From Candidatus Pseudomonas phytovorans (GTDB lineage Bacteria; Pseudomonadota; Gammaproteobacteria; Pseudomonadales; Pseudomonadaceae): DNA of 64,000 bases. The stretch spans positions 124,001-188,000 of the forward strand of contig CP119325.1 in the NCBI GenBank assembly GCA_029202525.1. The letters are read 5' to 3'. How positions within the stretch are numbered: position 1 is the stretch's first letter; each line of letters opens with the position of its first letter. Position numbers and translations under genes: made by a program. The notes under the pieces were generated by a model, which worked only from the letters and a program-made list of their open reading frames with translations, was not told the origin of the DNA and made no database searches. Positions 1 to 8,695 of this stretch are shown in pieces.

Positions 1-905
1 ACAACCAGCCGATGCTGCCGTTCTACATCTTCTACTCGATGTTCGGCTTCCAGCGTATTGGCGACCTGGCCTGGGCCGCTGGCGACAGCCGTACCCGTGG
101 CTTCCTGATCGGCGGTACCGCCGGCCGTACCACCCTGAACGGTGAAGGCCTGCAGCACGAAGACGGTCACAGCCACCTGATGGCGGGCACCATCCCGAAC
201 TGCCGCACCTTTGATCCGACCTACGGCTACGAGCTGGCGGTGATCATCCAGGACGGCATGAAGAAGATGACCGAAGAGCAACAGGACATCTTCTACTACA
301 TCACCGTGATGAACGAATCCTACCAGCAGCCAGCCATGCCGTCCGGTGTCGAGGAAGGCATCATCAAGGGCATGTACCTGCTCGAAGAAGACACCCGCGA
401 AGCCGCGCACCACGTACAGCTGATGGGCTCCGGCACCATCCTGCGCGAAGTCCGCGAAGCAGCGAAGATCCTGCGTGAAGAGTTCAACGTCGGTGCCGAC
501 GTGTGGAGCGTCACCAGCTTCAACGAACTGCGTCGCGACGGCCTGGCCGTAGAGCGCGCCAACCGCCTGAAGCCTGGCCAGAAGCCAGAACTGACCTACG
601 TCGAGCAGTGCCTGAACGGCCGCAAAGGCCCGGTCATCGCCTCTACCGACTACATGAAGCTGTTCGCCGAACAGATTCGCCAGTGGGTACCGAGCAAAGA
701 GTTCAAAGTCCTGGGTACCGACGGTTACGGTCGCAGCGACAGCCGCAAGAAGCTGCGTCACTTCTTTGAAGTCGACCGCCACTTCGTGGTGCTGGCTGCC
801 CTGGAAGCCCTGGCTGACCGTGGCGAGATCGAACCCAAGGTTGTGGCTGACGCCATCGTCAAGTTCGGTATCGACCCGGACAAGCGCAACCCACTGGACT
901 GCTGA
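1..905 (+). CDS. aceE: Pyruvate dehydrogenase E1 component, C-terminal part (5' end outside window)
   Basis: The reading frame is already open at the left edge (codons in phase with base 3) and ends at TGA 903-905, so about 300 C-terminal residues are seen of a family usually near 880 residues. E1 decarboxylates pyruvate with thiamine diphosphate and passes the acetyl group to the lipoyl arms of E2. The visible part is the C-terminal region of homodimeric bacterial E1, with stretches such as LNGEGLQHEDGHS and GTDGYGRSDSR. The next gene, 13 bp downstream, is the E2 gene, which supports the call and an aceEF operon. Recognition is by remembered family sequence, not by a search. Confidence 0.96.
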   Translation, partial: NQPMLPFYIFYSMFGFQRIGDLAWAAGDSRTRGFLIGGTAGRTTLNGEGLQHEDGHSHLMAGTIPNCRTFDPTYGYELAVIIQDGMKKMTEEQQDIFYYITVMNESYQQPAMPSGVEEGIIKGMYLLEEDTREAAHHVQLMGSGTILREVREAAKILREEFNVGADVWSVTSFNELRRDGLAVERANRLKPGQKPELTYVEQCLNGRKGPVIASTDYMKLFAEQIRQWVPSKEFKVLGTDGYGRSDSRKKLRHFFEVDRHFVVLAALEALADRGEIEPKVVADAIVKFGIDPDKRNPLDC

Positions 906-918
906 GGAGTATTTTTAA

Positions 919-2556
919 GTGAGCGAACTCATTCGCGTACCTGACATCGGCAGCGGTGAAGGTGAAATCATCGAGCTGTTCGTCAAGGTCGGTGACCGTA
1001 TCGAGGCTGACCAGAGCCTGCTGACCCTGGAGTCCGACAAGGCCTCCATGGAGATCCCTGCCCCCAAGGCCGGTATCGTCAAGGAACTGAAGGTCAAGCT
1101 GGGCGACCGCCTGAAAGAAGGCGACGAGCTGCTGGTACTGGAAGTCGAGGGTGCCGCTGCTGCGGCGCCTGAGGCTCCGGCCGCTGCTCCGGCCCAGGCT
1201 GCTGCACCGGCTCCGGCCGCTGAAGCCGCCCCTGCGCAGGCAGCAGCCCCGGCTGCTGTCAGCGTGCAGGACATCCACGTGCCGGACATCGGCTCGTCGG
1301 GCAAGGCCAAGATCATCGAAGTGCTGGTCAAGGTCGGCGACACCGTCGAAGCCGACCAGTCGCTGATTACCCTGGAGTCCGACAAGGCCTCCATGGAAAT
1401 CCCGTCGCCTAGCGCTGGCGTGATCGAAGCCGTGCTGTGCAAGCTCGAAGACGAAGTGGGCACCGGCGACCTGATCTTCAAGATCAAAGCCGCAGGCGCC
1501 GCTCCTGCTGCTGCACCGGCTCCGGCCGCTGCCGCACCGGCTGCCGCTCCTGCCCCAGCTGCTGCACCTGCCGCCGCCGCTCCGGCTGCTGCGCCTGCAC
1601 AAGCCCCGGTCGCCACCGCACCGGCCGCCGGCAGCAACGCCAAGGTCCATGCCGGCCCTGCCGTTCGTCAGCTGGCCCGTGAATTCGGTGTCGAGCTGGG
1701 CGCAGTTGCTGCCACCGGCCCGCACGGCCGCATCCTGAAAGAAGACGTTCAGGTTTACGTCAAAGCGATGATGCAAAAGGCATCGGGCGCACCGGCAGCC
1801 GCCGGCGCAACCGGCGGCGCTGGCATCCCGCCGATTCCGGTTGTGGACTTCAGCAAGTTCGGTGAAGTGGAAGAAGTGGCCCTGACCCGCCTGATGCAGG
1901 TCGGTGCCGCCAACCTGCACCGCAGCTGGCTGAACGTGCCGCACGTGACCCAGTTCGATTCCGCCGACATCACCGAGCTGGAAGCCTTCCGCGTTGCGCA
2001 GAAGGCCGTGGCCGAGAAAGCCGGCGTGAAGCTGACCGTGCTGCCACTGCTGCTCAAGGCCTGCGCCTTCCTGCTCAAGGAACTGCCGGACTTCAACAGC
2101 TCGCTGGCGCCAAGCGGCAAAGCCATCATCCGCAAGAAGTACGTGAACATCGGCTTTGCCGTGGACACCCCGGACGGCCTGCTGGTCCCTGTGATCAAGA
2201 ACGTCGACCAGAAGAGCCTGCTGCAACTGGCTGCCGAAGCCGCTGCACTGGCCGAGAAAGCGCGCACCAAAAAGCTGTCGGCCGACGACATGCAAGGTGC
2301 CTGCTTCACCATCTCCAGCCTCGGCCACATTGGCGGCACCGGCTTCACGCCGATCGTCAACGCGCCGGAAGTGGCTATCCTGGGCGTCTCGAAAGCGACC
2401 ATGCAGCCAGTGTGGGATGGCAAGGCCTTCCAGCCGAAGCTGATGCTGCCGCTGTCGCTGTCCTACGATCACCGTGTGATCAATGGCGCTGCCGCCGCGC
2501 GCTTCACCAAGCGCCTGGGCGACGTGCTGGGCGATATCCGCACCATGCTGCTGTAA
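919..2556 (+). CDS. aceF: Dihydrolipoyl acetyltransferase, E2 of pyruvate dehydrogenase
   Basis: This 545-residue E2 transfers acetyl groups from its lipoyl arms to CoA and forms the core of the pyruvate dehydrogenase complex. Two lipoyl domains are visible, at about residues 2-75 and 117-190; the lipoylated lysines are K41 and K156 in the two ESDKASME motifs. They are joined by long Ala/Pro linkers. An E3/E1-binding domain follows (HAGPAVRQLAREFG), then the acetyltransferase domain with the catalytic SYDHRVINGA motif near the C-terminus. The start is GTG at 919, behind the GAGGAG that overlaps the aceE stop. Two lipoyl domains are usual for pseudomonads, against three in E. coli. Confidence 0.97.
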   Translation: MSELIRVPDIGSGEGEIIELFVKVGDRIEADQSLLTLESDKASMEIPAPKAGIVKELKVKLGDRLKEGDELLVLEVEGAAAAAPEAPAAAPAQAAAPAPAAEAAPAQAAAPAAVSVQDIHVPDIGSSGKAKIIEVLVKVGDTVEADQSLITLESDKASMEIPSPSAGVIEAVLCKLEDEVGTGDLIFKIKAAGAAPAAAPAPAAAAPAAAPAPAAAPAAAAPAAAPAQAPVATAPAAGSNAKVHAGPAVRQLAREFGVELGAVAATGPHGRILKEDVQVYVKAMMQKASGAPAAAGATGGAGIPPIPVVDFSKFGEVEEVALTRLMQVGAANLHRSWLNVPHVTQFDSADITELEAFRVAQKAVAEKAGVKLTVLPLLLKACAFLLKELPDFNSSLAPSGKAIIRKKYVNIGFAVDTPDGLLVPVIKNVDQKSLLQLAAEAAALAEKARTKKLSADDMQGACFTISSLGHIGGTGFTPIVNAPEVAILGVSKATMQPVWDGKAFQPKLMLPLSLSYDHRVINGAAAARFTKRLGDVLGDIRTMLL

Positions 2557-2565
2557 AGCGGCACA

Positions 2566-2588
2566 CTGCCCCTCCTTGCGAGGGGCAG
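2566..2588 (+). terminator. Hairpin after aceF, first of two
   Basis: An 8-bp perfect stem (CTGCCCCT / AGGGGCAG) with a 7-nt loop begins 10 bp after the aceF stop. The bases after it are only moderately T-rich, so it may protect the 3' end rather than terminate alone. Confidence 0.5.
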
Positions 2589-2621
2589 CACCCTTTTCGA
2601 GCTGCCACGCTCGTACCTCAA

Positions 2622-2647
2622 CCCCGTCAATTGGCGGGGCTTTTTTT
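2622..2647 (+). terminator. Rho-independent terminator of aceEF
   Basis: A CCCCG/CGGGG stem with an 8-nt loop is followed by C and seven T residues. This is a classical intrinsic terminator about 65 bp after aceF. Confidence 0.8.
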
Positions 2648-2823
2648 GTCCGCCGACAAGATTTTGCGCCTGTGAGATCGAGGCGAACTACAGATTCCTG
2701 CCCAATAGCCGATAACCCGCACACAGCATCACACATGGCCGCTTGCCAGCCCTCGGCACATGATGCAACCTTGCCAGACCCGCTGCGGTCCTACAAAGCG
2801 TTCCCTCTTCAAGCGAGTCTTCG

Positions 2824-5511
2824 ATGAAAAGCCAACCCGATGCCGCCAGCCGTGTGGCGGCCGAGGTCGTCACGCCGTTACCCGTGCCCTCGCGGCTCGG
2901 CATGCTGCGTTTCGAAAGGCTCAACGAAGCCACCTGGGCCATGCTCTACCTGGACCCGGCCTGCGAGCGCCAGTTTGGGCTGCACGCCGCCGACCTGTGC
3001 GCCCTGGTAGACGCGCCCTACGCCAGCCTGATGGAGCCCGAGGCCCGCTACCGGCTGCACGACGAAATCCAGCTGCAACTGGCCCAGCGCGGCTACTACC
3101 GTGTGCGTTACTCACTGCACACGCCAGGCACCTTGCTGCGCCTGCTGGAAACCGGTGAAGCCTACAAGCAGCACAACCGCCAGCTATTGCGCGGTTACCT
3201 GAGTGTGCTCGACGACCAGCCTGACGACCCGGGCGAGAGTGCCAGCGACCTGGAGTCGCGCAACAACCGCCTGCAACTGGCCCTGCAGCTGAACCAGCGC
3301 GCCCAGCAAGAGCAACTGGAACACCTGGAGCGAGTGCGCGGCCAGCAGGACCTGATCCTGCGCCTGGCCCGCCAGCGCTACAGCGCCGAGAACTCCCTGC
3401 TGGAAGCCGCCCAGCTGATCACCCAGAGTGCCTGCGAAATCTACAAGGTCGACAGCGCAAGCATCTGGCACCTGGACGACCAGCGCCTGGAACCAATCAC
3501 CGCCTGGTACCGCGACGCCCAGGAGCATCGCCAGCCCGAAGCCATCGATGCCAGCCGCTTCCCCGACTACCTCGAAGCGCTGCACGCCAGCCGCGCCATC
3601 GACGCCCACAATGCCGGCCACGACCCCCGTACCCGCGCCCTGGCACAAAGCCTGCGACCGGAAAACAAGGCCATGCTCGATGCCAGTATCCGCGTTGATG
3701 GCCAGGTAGTCGGCGTGCTGTGCCTGGAGCAGACCGGCCAGCCGCGGGCCTGGCAGTCGGATGAAATTGCCTTTGCCGGCGAGCTGGCCGACCAGTTCGC
3801 CCAGGTCATCACCAACCACAACCGGCGCGCTGCGGCCAGCGCACTGCACCTGTTCCAGCGTGCGGTGGAGCAAAGTGCCAGCGCCTTCCTGCTGGTGAAC
3901 CGCGATGGCCGGGTGGAGTACGTCAACCCAAGCTTCACCGCCATCACCCAGTACAGCACCGACGAAGTGCAGGGTCGCCACCTGGGCGAGCTGCCGGCAC
4001 TGGAAAACCTCAGCGAACTGCTGTTCGACTCACCTTCCAGCCTGGCCATGGGCAATAGCTGGCAAGGCGAGTTCAAAAGCCGGCGCAAGAACCTGGAGCC
4101 CTACTGGGGCCAGTTGTCGATTTCCAAGGTGTACGGCGACAACCGTGAGCTAACCCATTACATCGGCATCTACGAAGACGTCACTCAGACCAAGCTGGCG
4201 CAACAGCGCATCGAGCGCCTGGCCTACACCGACAACCTGACCAACCTGGGCAACCGACCGGCGTTCATCCGCAGCCTGGACGAGCGCTTTGCCCGTGATG
4301 GCGAAAACTCGATGTGCCTGCTGCTGGTGGACATCGACAACTTCAAACGCATCAACGACAGCCTCGGCCACCAGACCGGTGACAAGCTGCTGATCAGCCT
4401 GGCCCGGCGCCTGCGCAACAGCCTGCACACCGGCGGCATCCTGGCCCGCTTCGCCAGCAACGAGTTCGCCGTGCTGCTGGACGACACCGGCCTTGAAGAG
4501 GGGCAAGGTGTTGCCCAGCAATTGCTGCGCACCCTCGACAAACCGATGTTCGTCGATAACCAGCTGATCAACGTCACCGCCTCGGTAGGCCTGGCCTGCG
4601 CGCCGCTGCACGGCACCGACCCCGCCAGCCTGATGAAAAACGCGGGCCTTGCGCTGCACAAGGCCAAGGCCAACGGCAAGCATCAGGTGCAGGTGTTTAC
4701 CGAAGTGCTCAACGCCGAGGCCAGCTACAAGCTGTTCGTCGAGAACAACCTGCGCCGCGCCCTGACCCAGAACGAGCTGGAGGTGTTCTACCAGCCCAAG
4801 ATCTGCCTGCGCAGCGGCCGCCTGCTGGGGCTGGAAGCACTGTTGCGCTGGAACCACCCCGAGCGCGGCATGATCCGCCCGGACCAGTTCATCAGCGTGG
4901 CGGAAGAGACCGGCCTGATCATCCCCATCGGCAAGTGGGTGGTGCGCCAGTCGTGCCGCATGAGCCTGGAGTTGCGCGAAGCCGGCCTGGGCGATCTGCA
5001 TGTGGCCATCAACCTGTCGCCCAAGCAGTTTTCCGACCCTGACCTGGTGGCGTCGATCAGCACCATCCTCAAGGAAGAAGCCCTGTCCCCGCACCTGCTG
5101 GAGCTGGAGCTGACCGAAGGCCTGCTGCTGGAAGCCAGCGAAGATACCCATCGCCAGCTGGACGAGCTGAAGGCCTTGGGCCTGACCTTGGCCATGGACG
5201 ACTTCGGCACGGGCTATTCGTCGCTGAGTTACCTGAAGAAGTTTCCGATCGACATCCTCAAGATCGACCGCAGCTTCATCAATGAGATTCCGGACAACCA
5301 GGACGACATGGAAATCACCTCGGCGGTGGTGGCCATGGCCCATAACCTCAAGCTGAAAGTGGTGGCCGAGGGTATCGAGACGCCGGCCCAGCTGGCCTTC
5401 CTGCGTCGGCACCGCTGTGATGTGGGCCAGGGTTACCTGTTCGACCGGCCGATTCCGGGGCGCGAGCTGGCTGAACGGTTGAAGCGCTATCCGCGCGGAC
5501 CAGTGGCCTGA
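2824..5511 (+). CDS. GAF/PAS-GGDEF-EAL sensory protein, probable c-di-GMP phosphodiesterase
   Basis: The 895-residue protein has no clear signal peptide or membrane segment. An N-terminal PAS-like stretch leads through a predicted coiled coil (about 135-180) into a GAF-like domain (about 185-335) and a PAS domain (about 345-460), then GGDEF (about 465-620) and EAL (about 640-890). The GGDEF signature is degenerate: F543-A-S-N-E-F takes the place of GGDEF, so cyclase activity is unlikely. The EAL part keeps its key motifs: E671-A-L, INLSPKQF, ELELTEG, DDFGTG from D792, KIDRSF and VVAEGIET. It most likely degrades c-di-GMP in response to a cytoplasmic signal. It stands alone between the aceEF terminator and a REP pair. 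The start ATG has only a weak ribosome site. Confidence 0.88.
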   Translation: MKSQPDAASRVAAEVVTPLPVPSRLGMLRFERLNEATWAMLYLDPACERQFGLHAADLCALVDAPYASLMEPEARYRLHDEIQLQLAQRGYYRVRYSLHTPGTLLRLLETGEAYKQHNRQLLRGYLSVLDDQPDDPGESASDLESRNNRLQLALQLNQRAQQEQLEHLERVRGQQDLILRLARQRYSAENSLLEAAQLITQSACEIYKVDSASIWHLDDQRLEPITAWYRDAQEHRQPEAIDASRFPDYLEALHASRAIDAHNAGHDPRTRALAQSLRPENKAMLDASIRVDGQVVGVLCLEQTGQPRAWQSDEIAFAGELADQFAQVITNHNRRAAASALHLFQRAVEQSASAFLLVNRDGRVEYVNPSFTAITQYSTDEVQGRHLGELPALENLSELLFDSPSSLAMGNSWQGEFKSRRKNLEPYWGQLSISKVYGDNRELTHYIGIYEDVTQTKLAQQRIERLAYTDNLTNLGNRPAFIRSLDERFARDGENSMCLLLVDIDNFKRINDSLGHQTGDKLLISLARRLRNSLHTGGILARFASNEFAVLLDDTGLEEGQGVAQQLLRTLDKPMFVDNQLINVTASVGLACAPLHGTDPASLMKNAGLALHKAKANGKHQVQVFTEVLNAEASYKLFVENNLRRALTQNELEVFYQPKICLRSGRLLGLEALLRWNHPERGMIRPDQFISVAEETGLIIPIGKWVVRQSCRMSLELREAGLGDLHVAINLSPKQFSDPDLVASISTILKEEALSPHLLELELTEGLLLEASEDTHRQLDELKALGLTLAMDDFGTGYSSLSYLKKFPIDILKIDRSFINEIPDNQDDMEITSAVVAMAHNLKLKVVAEGIETPAQLAFLRRHRCDVGQGYLFDRPIPGRELAERLKRYPRGPVA

Positions 5512-5539
5512 CAGCAGCGTAATCCTCGGGCACTATAGA

Positions 5540-5644
5540 GGCCATTCGGGCCCTTTCGCGGGACAAGCCCGCTCCCACAGGTACCCCACCGTCATTGAGG
5601 TCAGTACAGTACCTGTGGGAGCGGGCTTGTCCCGCGAAGAGGCC
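5540..5644. repeat. REP pair (GTGGGAGCGGG class)
   Basis: Two inverted copies of a REP element. Each carries GTGGGAGCGGGCTTGTCCCG and ends in GCGAA; they face each other with the GGCC ends outside. The pair lies between a stop codon and the msrA start; the open frame that extends msrA upstream into it is not coding. Confidence 0.9.
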
Positions 5645-5678
5645 AGCACATATCTATCTGACATACAGAGGAACGGCC

Positions 5679-6347
5679 ATGGTCCTGCGTTCGGAAATCC
5701 TGGTGAACAAAAACGTCCTGCCAACCGCGGAACAGGCGCTGCCTGGCCGCGAAACGCCAATGAGCCTGCCCGAGTTCCATTACGTGTTCGAGGGCACCCC
5801 GCTGCTCGGCCCGTTCTTCGAAGGCGCCATCGACTTCGCCATCTTCGGCCTGGGCTGCTTCTGGGGCGCGGAGCGGCGCTTCTGGCAGCGTGAAGGCGTG
5901 GTCAGCACCGTAGTCGGCTACGCGGGTGGCTTCACCCCCAACCCTACCTACGAGGAAGTCTGCTCGGGCCTGACCGGCCACACCGAAGTGGTGCTGGTGG
6001 TGTTCGACAAAGACAAGGTCACCTACCGCGAGTTGCTGGCAATGTTCTGGGAGCTGCACAACCCGACCCAGGGCATGCGCCAGGGCAACGACATCGGCAC
6101 CCAGTACCGCTCGGCCATCTACTGCACCAGCCCGGAGCAGCTGAAAGAAGCGCAAGCCAGCAAAGCCGATTACCAGGCTGAACTGCAAAAGGCCGGCTTC
6201 GGCGAAATTTCCACCGAGATCGACCAGGCACCGACGGTGTACTTTGCCGAGGCCTACCACCAGCAGTACCTGGCCAAGAACCCGCAGGGCTACTGCGGCA
6301 TCGGCGGCACCGGTGTATGTTTGCCACCCAGCCTGCAGGGCAACTGA
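5679..6347 (+). CDS. msrA: Peptide methionine sulfoxide reductase A
   Basis: MsrA reduces the S-epimer of methionine sulfoxide in proteins and free methionine, using thioredoxin. The 222-residue protein carries the active-site GCFWG motif with catalytic C60, and a C-terminal GYCGIGGTGVC segment that supplies resolving cysteines. The chosen ATG at 5679 has AGAGGA 6 bp upstream; a longer open frame reaches into a REP element and was rejected. A glutathione S-transferase gene follows after 3 bp, so the two are probably co-transcribed. Confidence 0.96.
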   Translation: MVLRSEILVNKNVLPTAEQALPGRETPMSLPEFHYVFEGTPLLGPFFEGAIDFAIFGLGCFWGAERRFWQREGVVSTVVGYAGGFTPNPTYEEVCSGLTGHTEVVLVVFDKDKVTYRELLAMFWELHNPTQGMRQGNDIGTQYRSAIYCTSPEQLKEAQASKADYQAELQKAGFGEISTEIDQAPTVYFAEAYHQQYLAKNPQGYCGIGGTGVCLPPSLQGN

Positions 6348-6350
6348 ACC

Positions 6351-6974
6351 ATGGCCACGATGACCCTGTTCCACTCGCCATTGTCGCCTTTCGTGCGCAA
6401 GGTCATGGTGGTACTGCACGAAACCGGCCAGCTTGAGCGTGTGCAGCTGAAACCGGTGAACATCACCCCGGTGAGCGGCGACCCGCAGCTCAACCAGGAC
6501 AATCCGATCGGCAAGATCCCGGCCCTGCGACTGGACGATGGCACCGTGCTGCATGACAGCCGGGTGATCTGCGAATACCTTGACCTGCAACACGTCGGCC
6601 TGCCGCTGCTGCCCCGTGAGGGCTCGGCGCGCTGGCGGCGCATGACGCTGGTATCGCAGGCTGATGCGATCATGGATGCGGCGGTGTCGTCGCGTTATGA
6701 GAGCTTCCTGCGGCCAGAAGACAAGCGCTGGGAGGGTTGGTTGCAGGCTCAGGGGGACAAGATTCGCCGTAGCCTGGCTAACCTTGAGCAGGAGCACCTG
6801 CCCGAATTGATGTCCGGGTTCGACCTGGCAGCGATTGGCGTGGCGTGTGCGCTGGGCTATCTAGATCTGCGTCAGCCCGAGTTTGGCTGGCGTGAGCGCC
6901 AGCCTGGGTTGGCAGCGTGGTATGCCGATGTGGCCCAGCGGCCTTCGATGGTCGCCACATCTCCAGCGGCCTGA
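6351..6974 (+). CDS. Glutathione S-transferase family protein
   Basis: The 207-residue protein has an N-terminal thioredoxin-like domain that starts FHSPLSPFVRKV, where S9 or S12 is the likely glutathione-activating serine. It also shows the IGKIPAL cis-proline segment and the DSRVICEYLD glutathione-binding helix. An all-helical C-terminal domain follows from about residue 85. The substrate cannot be told from sequence. The start ATG lies 3 bp after the msrA stop, and ATG 6360 is an alternative. Pairing with msrA suggests a role in oxidative or electrophile stress; that is inference. Confidence 0.9.
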   Translation: MATMTLFHSPLSPFVRKVMVVLHETGQLERVQLKPVNITPVSGDPQLNQDNPIGKIPALRLDDGTVLHDSRVICEYLDLQHVGLPLLPREGSARWRRMTLVSQADAIMDAAVSSRYESFLRPEDKRWEGWLQAQGDKIRRSLANLEQEHLPELMSGFDLAAIGVACALGYLDLRQPEFGWRERQPGLAAWYADVAQRPSMVATSPAA

Positions 6975-6977
6975 CAG

Positions 6978-7073
6978 GGCCTCTTCGCGGGGCAAGCCCG
7001 CTCCCACAAGTCCTCCACAGACCTTGAGTCCTGTGAAATCTTGTGGGAGCGGGCTTGCCCCGCGAATGGGCTG
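6978..7073. repeat. REP pair (GTGGGAGCGGG class)
   Basis: Two facing REP copies (core GTGGGAGCGGGCTTGCCCCG) lie directly after the glutathione S-transferase stop and before the 3' end of creD. They may serve as the transcription end for the two convergent genes. Confidence 0.9.
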
Positions 7074-7161
7074 CAGAGCAGCCCCAAGCCTTACCTGGGC
7101 ACTACAGGAAATAGCTTCCCAATTCTGTAGGCCAACCACCGCCCAATTTCTTTGTCCTCCC

Positions 7162-8490
7162 TCATGCCGCTCTCCCCACCCGCGCCCAGTCCAGCCGCCG
7201 GGTCAGCACCATAAACACCCCCAGCAAGCCAAAGCACAGCAACGACCCCATCAGCAGCGCATAGTCCTCGGCACTCAGCAGCCCGTAGAGCAGCGCATAC
7301 AGCGCCGCCAACCCCGCCGCAAATCCGATGCCTCGCCCCAGGCTGCGCAGCACATGGCTCAGGTAGAAGCCAATCAGCAGTACACACGCCGAGGCCGACA
7401 GCCCATACGCCAGGCCAAAGCCGATGTGCTCGGACAACGACAGCAGCAGCAGGTAGAAGAACGCCAGCGCCACGCCGACCAGGATGTACTGCACCGGGTG
7501 CACGCTCAGGTTTTTCAGCACTTCGAACAGGAAGAAACCGGCAAAGGTCAGCGCGATGAACAGCAACGCATATTTGATCGCCCGCTCACTTTTCAGGTAC
7601 TGGTCCACCGGGTCGACAAAGCTCACGCCGAAGCTGCGCTCGCTGAAGTCTGCGCACTGCCCGGCGGTGGCGCACTGGCGCAGGGCATCTTCAAGGTTGG
7701 TGGCAAAGAACGAAGTCTGCCAATGCGCACTGAAGCCCTGGGCGTCGATGTCGCGACGGTTGGGCAGGTAGCTGCCGACGAAGCTTGGGTGCGGCCAGTT
7801 GGCACGCATGGCCACGCTGCTGGTGCGGCCCACCGGCAAAATGTGCAACTGGCCGGTGCCCTGCAATGCAAGGTCGAAGCCGTAACTGAACTCCCGCGCC
7901 TGCAGGCCGTCCAGCCTCGGCAGGCTGGCATGCACGCCACCGCGCATCCAGTCGAGCTGGGTGCCTGCCTCGAATGGCACCTTTTGCTCATCCATACTCA
8001 GTTCCAGGCCATTCTCGATGCCACGGATATCGCTGATGCCCACCACCAGGAACGGTTTGTCGAAACGGTAGTCGTCGAAGTCCTTGTCTATGCCCCAGCG
8101 CTCCGGGAGCTTGAAACGGCCGCTGATACGCCCTTTCGCGTGGAACAGCCGGGCCTGGTAGATACCGCGGGCGCGCAGTTCGGTCTCTACGCCCAAGTCG
8201 GCGTCGAAAGTTTCCGGCAGAAAGTACAGGTGACCGGCGATGGTGCTGGTTTCCTGGGTACGCTCGCCGTCTTTTTCGATCCAGCGGCGCTGGTACTTGC
8301 GATACGGCACCACCAACAGCGGGCCGCTGAGCTGCTGGTCGAAGCTGGCACTTTGGGCGATGTCGCGCAGTACGTTGTCGCGCAGGGCCTGGCGCTCATC
8401 GATCAGGCCGTTGATCAGCAGCAGCGGGATGAGCAGCAGTAACATCAGCACGGCGATCATGCCGAGTTTGTAACCGAGGGTCTTGTTCAT
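7162..8490 (-). CDS. creD: Inner membrane protein CreD
   Basis: This 442-residue protein matches CreD: an N-terminal membrane helix (residues about 8-27), a large periplasmic domain, and a C-terminal block of several hydrophobic helices from about residue 290 to 430. CreD is the classical output gene of the CreBC two-component system and affects envelope and beta-lactam phenotypes in pseudomonads; its biochemical function is unknown. The ATG is preceded by a perfect AGGAGG with 4-bp spacing. creC and creB lie upstream on the same strand, with a REP pair between creC and creD. Confidence 0.93.
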   Translation of the reverse strand: MNKTLGYKLGMIAVLMLLLLIPLLLINGLIDERQALRDNVLRDIAQSASFDQQLSGPLLVVPYRKYQRRWIEKDGERTQETSTIAGHLYFLPETFDADLGVETELRARGIYQARLFHAKGRISGRFKLPERWGIDKDFDDYRFDKPFLVVGISDIRGIENGLELSMDEQKVPFEAGTQLDWMRGGVHASLPRLDGLQAREFSYGFDLALQGTGQLHILPVGRTSSVAMRANWPHPSFVGSYLPNRRDIDAQGFSAHWQTSFFATNLEDALRQCATAGQCADFSERSFGVSFVDPVDQYLKSERAIKYALLFIALTFAGFFLFEVLKNLSVHPVQYILVGVALAFFYLLLLSLSEHIGFGLAYGLSASACVLLIGFYLSHVLRSLGRGIGFAAGLAALYALLYGLLSAEDYALLMGSLLCFGLLGVFMVLTRRLDWARVGRAA

Positions 8491-8571
8491 GGGGCCTCCT
8501 GTGGCAATGGGCGCAGTGTCTGCGCCTTGCGTGGAGGCCTTGGGGAAACTGTGTGGAGATTGTGTGTTTTT

Positions 8572-8690
8572 GGGGCCGCTGCGCGCCCCTTCGCGGGCAT
8601 GCCCGCTCCCACAGGTATTTCACATACTTCGGCCATGCGCGGTAACTGTGGGAGCGGGCGGGCCCGCGAAGGGCTGCACAGCAGCCCCGG
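8572..8690. repeat. REP pair between creC and creD
   Basis: Two facing REP copies (GTGGGAGCGGGC cores) with GC-rich GGGGC(T)GC flanks fill the gap between the creC stop and creD. They may stabilise mRNA ends and separate creBC from creD expression. Confidence 0.88.
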
Positions 8691-8695
8691 CAATT

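Noticed and set aside
5595..5678. N-terminal extension of msrA
   Set aside because: It translates a REP element; ATG 5679 has a ribosome site.
6883..8442. 519-codon plus-strand frame over the REP pair and opposite creD
   Set aside because: Antisense shadow of creD with REP-derived start; composition is Gln/Arg/Ala-rich without domains.
8615..8635. TTCAC-type CreB tag near creD
   Set aside because: A single TTCAC lies within the REP spacer and the second half-site is missing.
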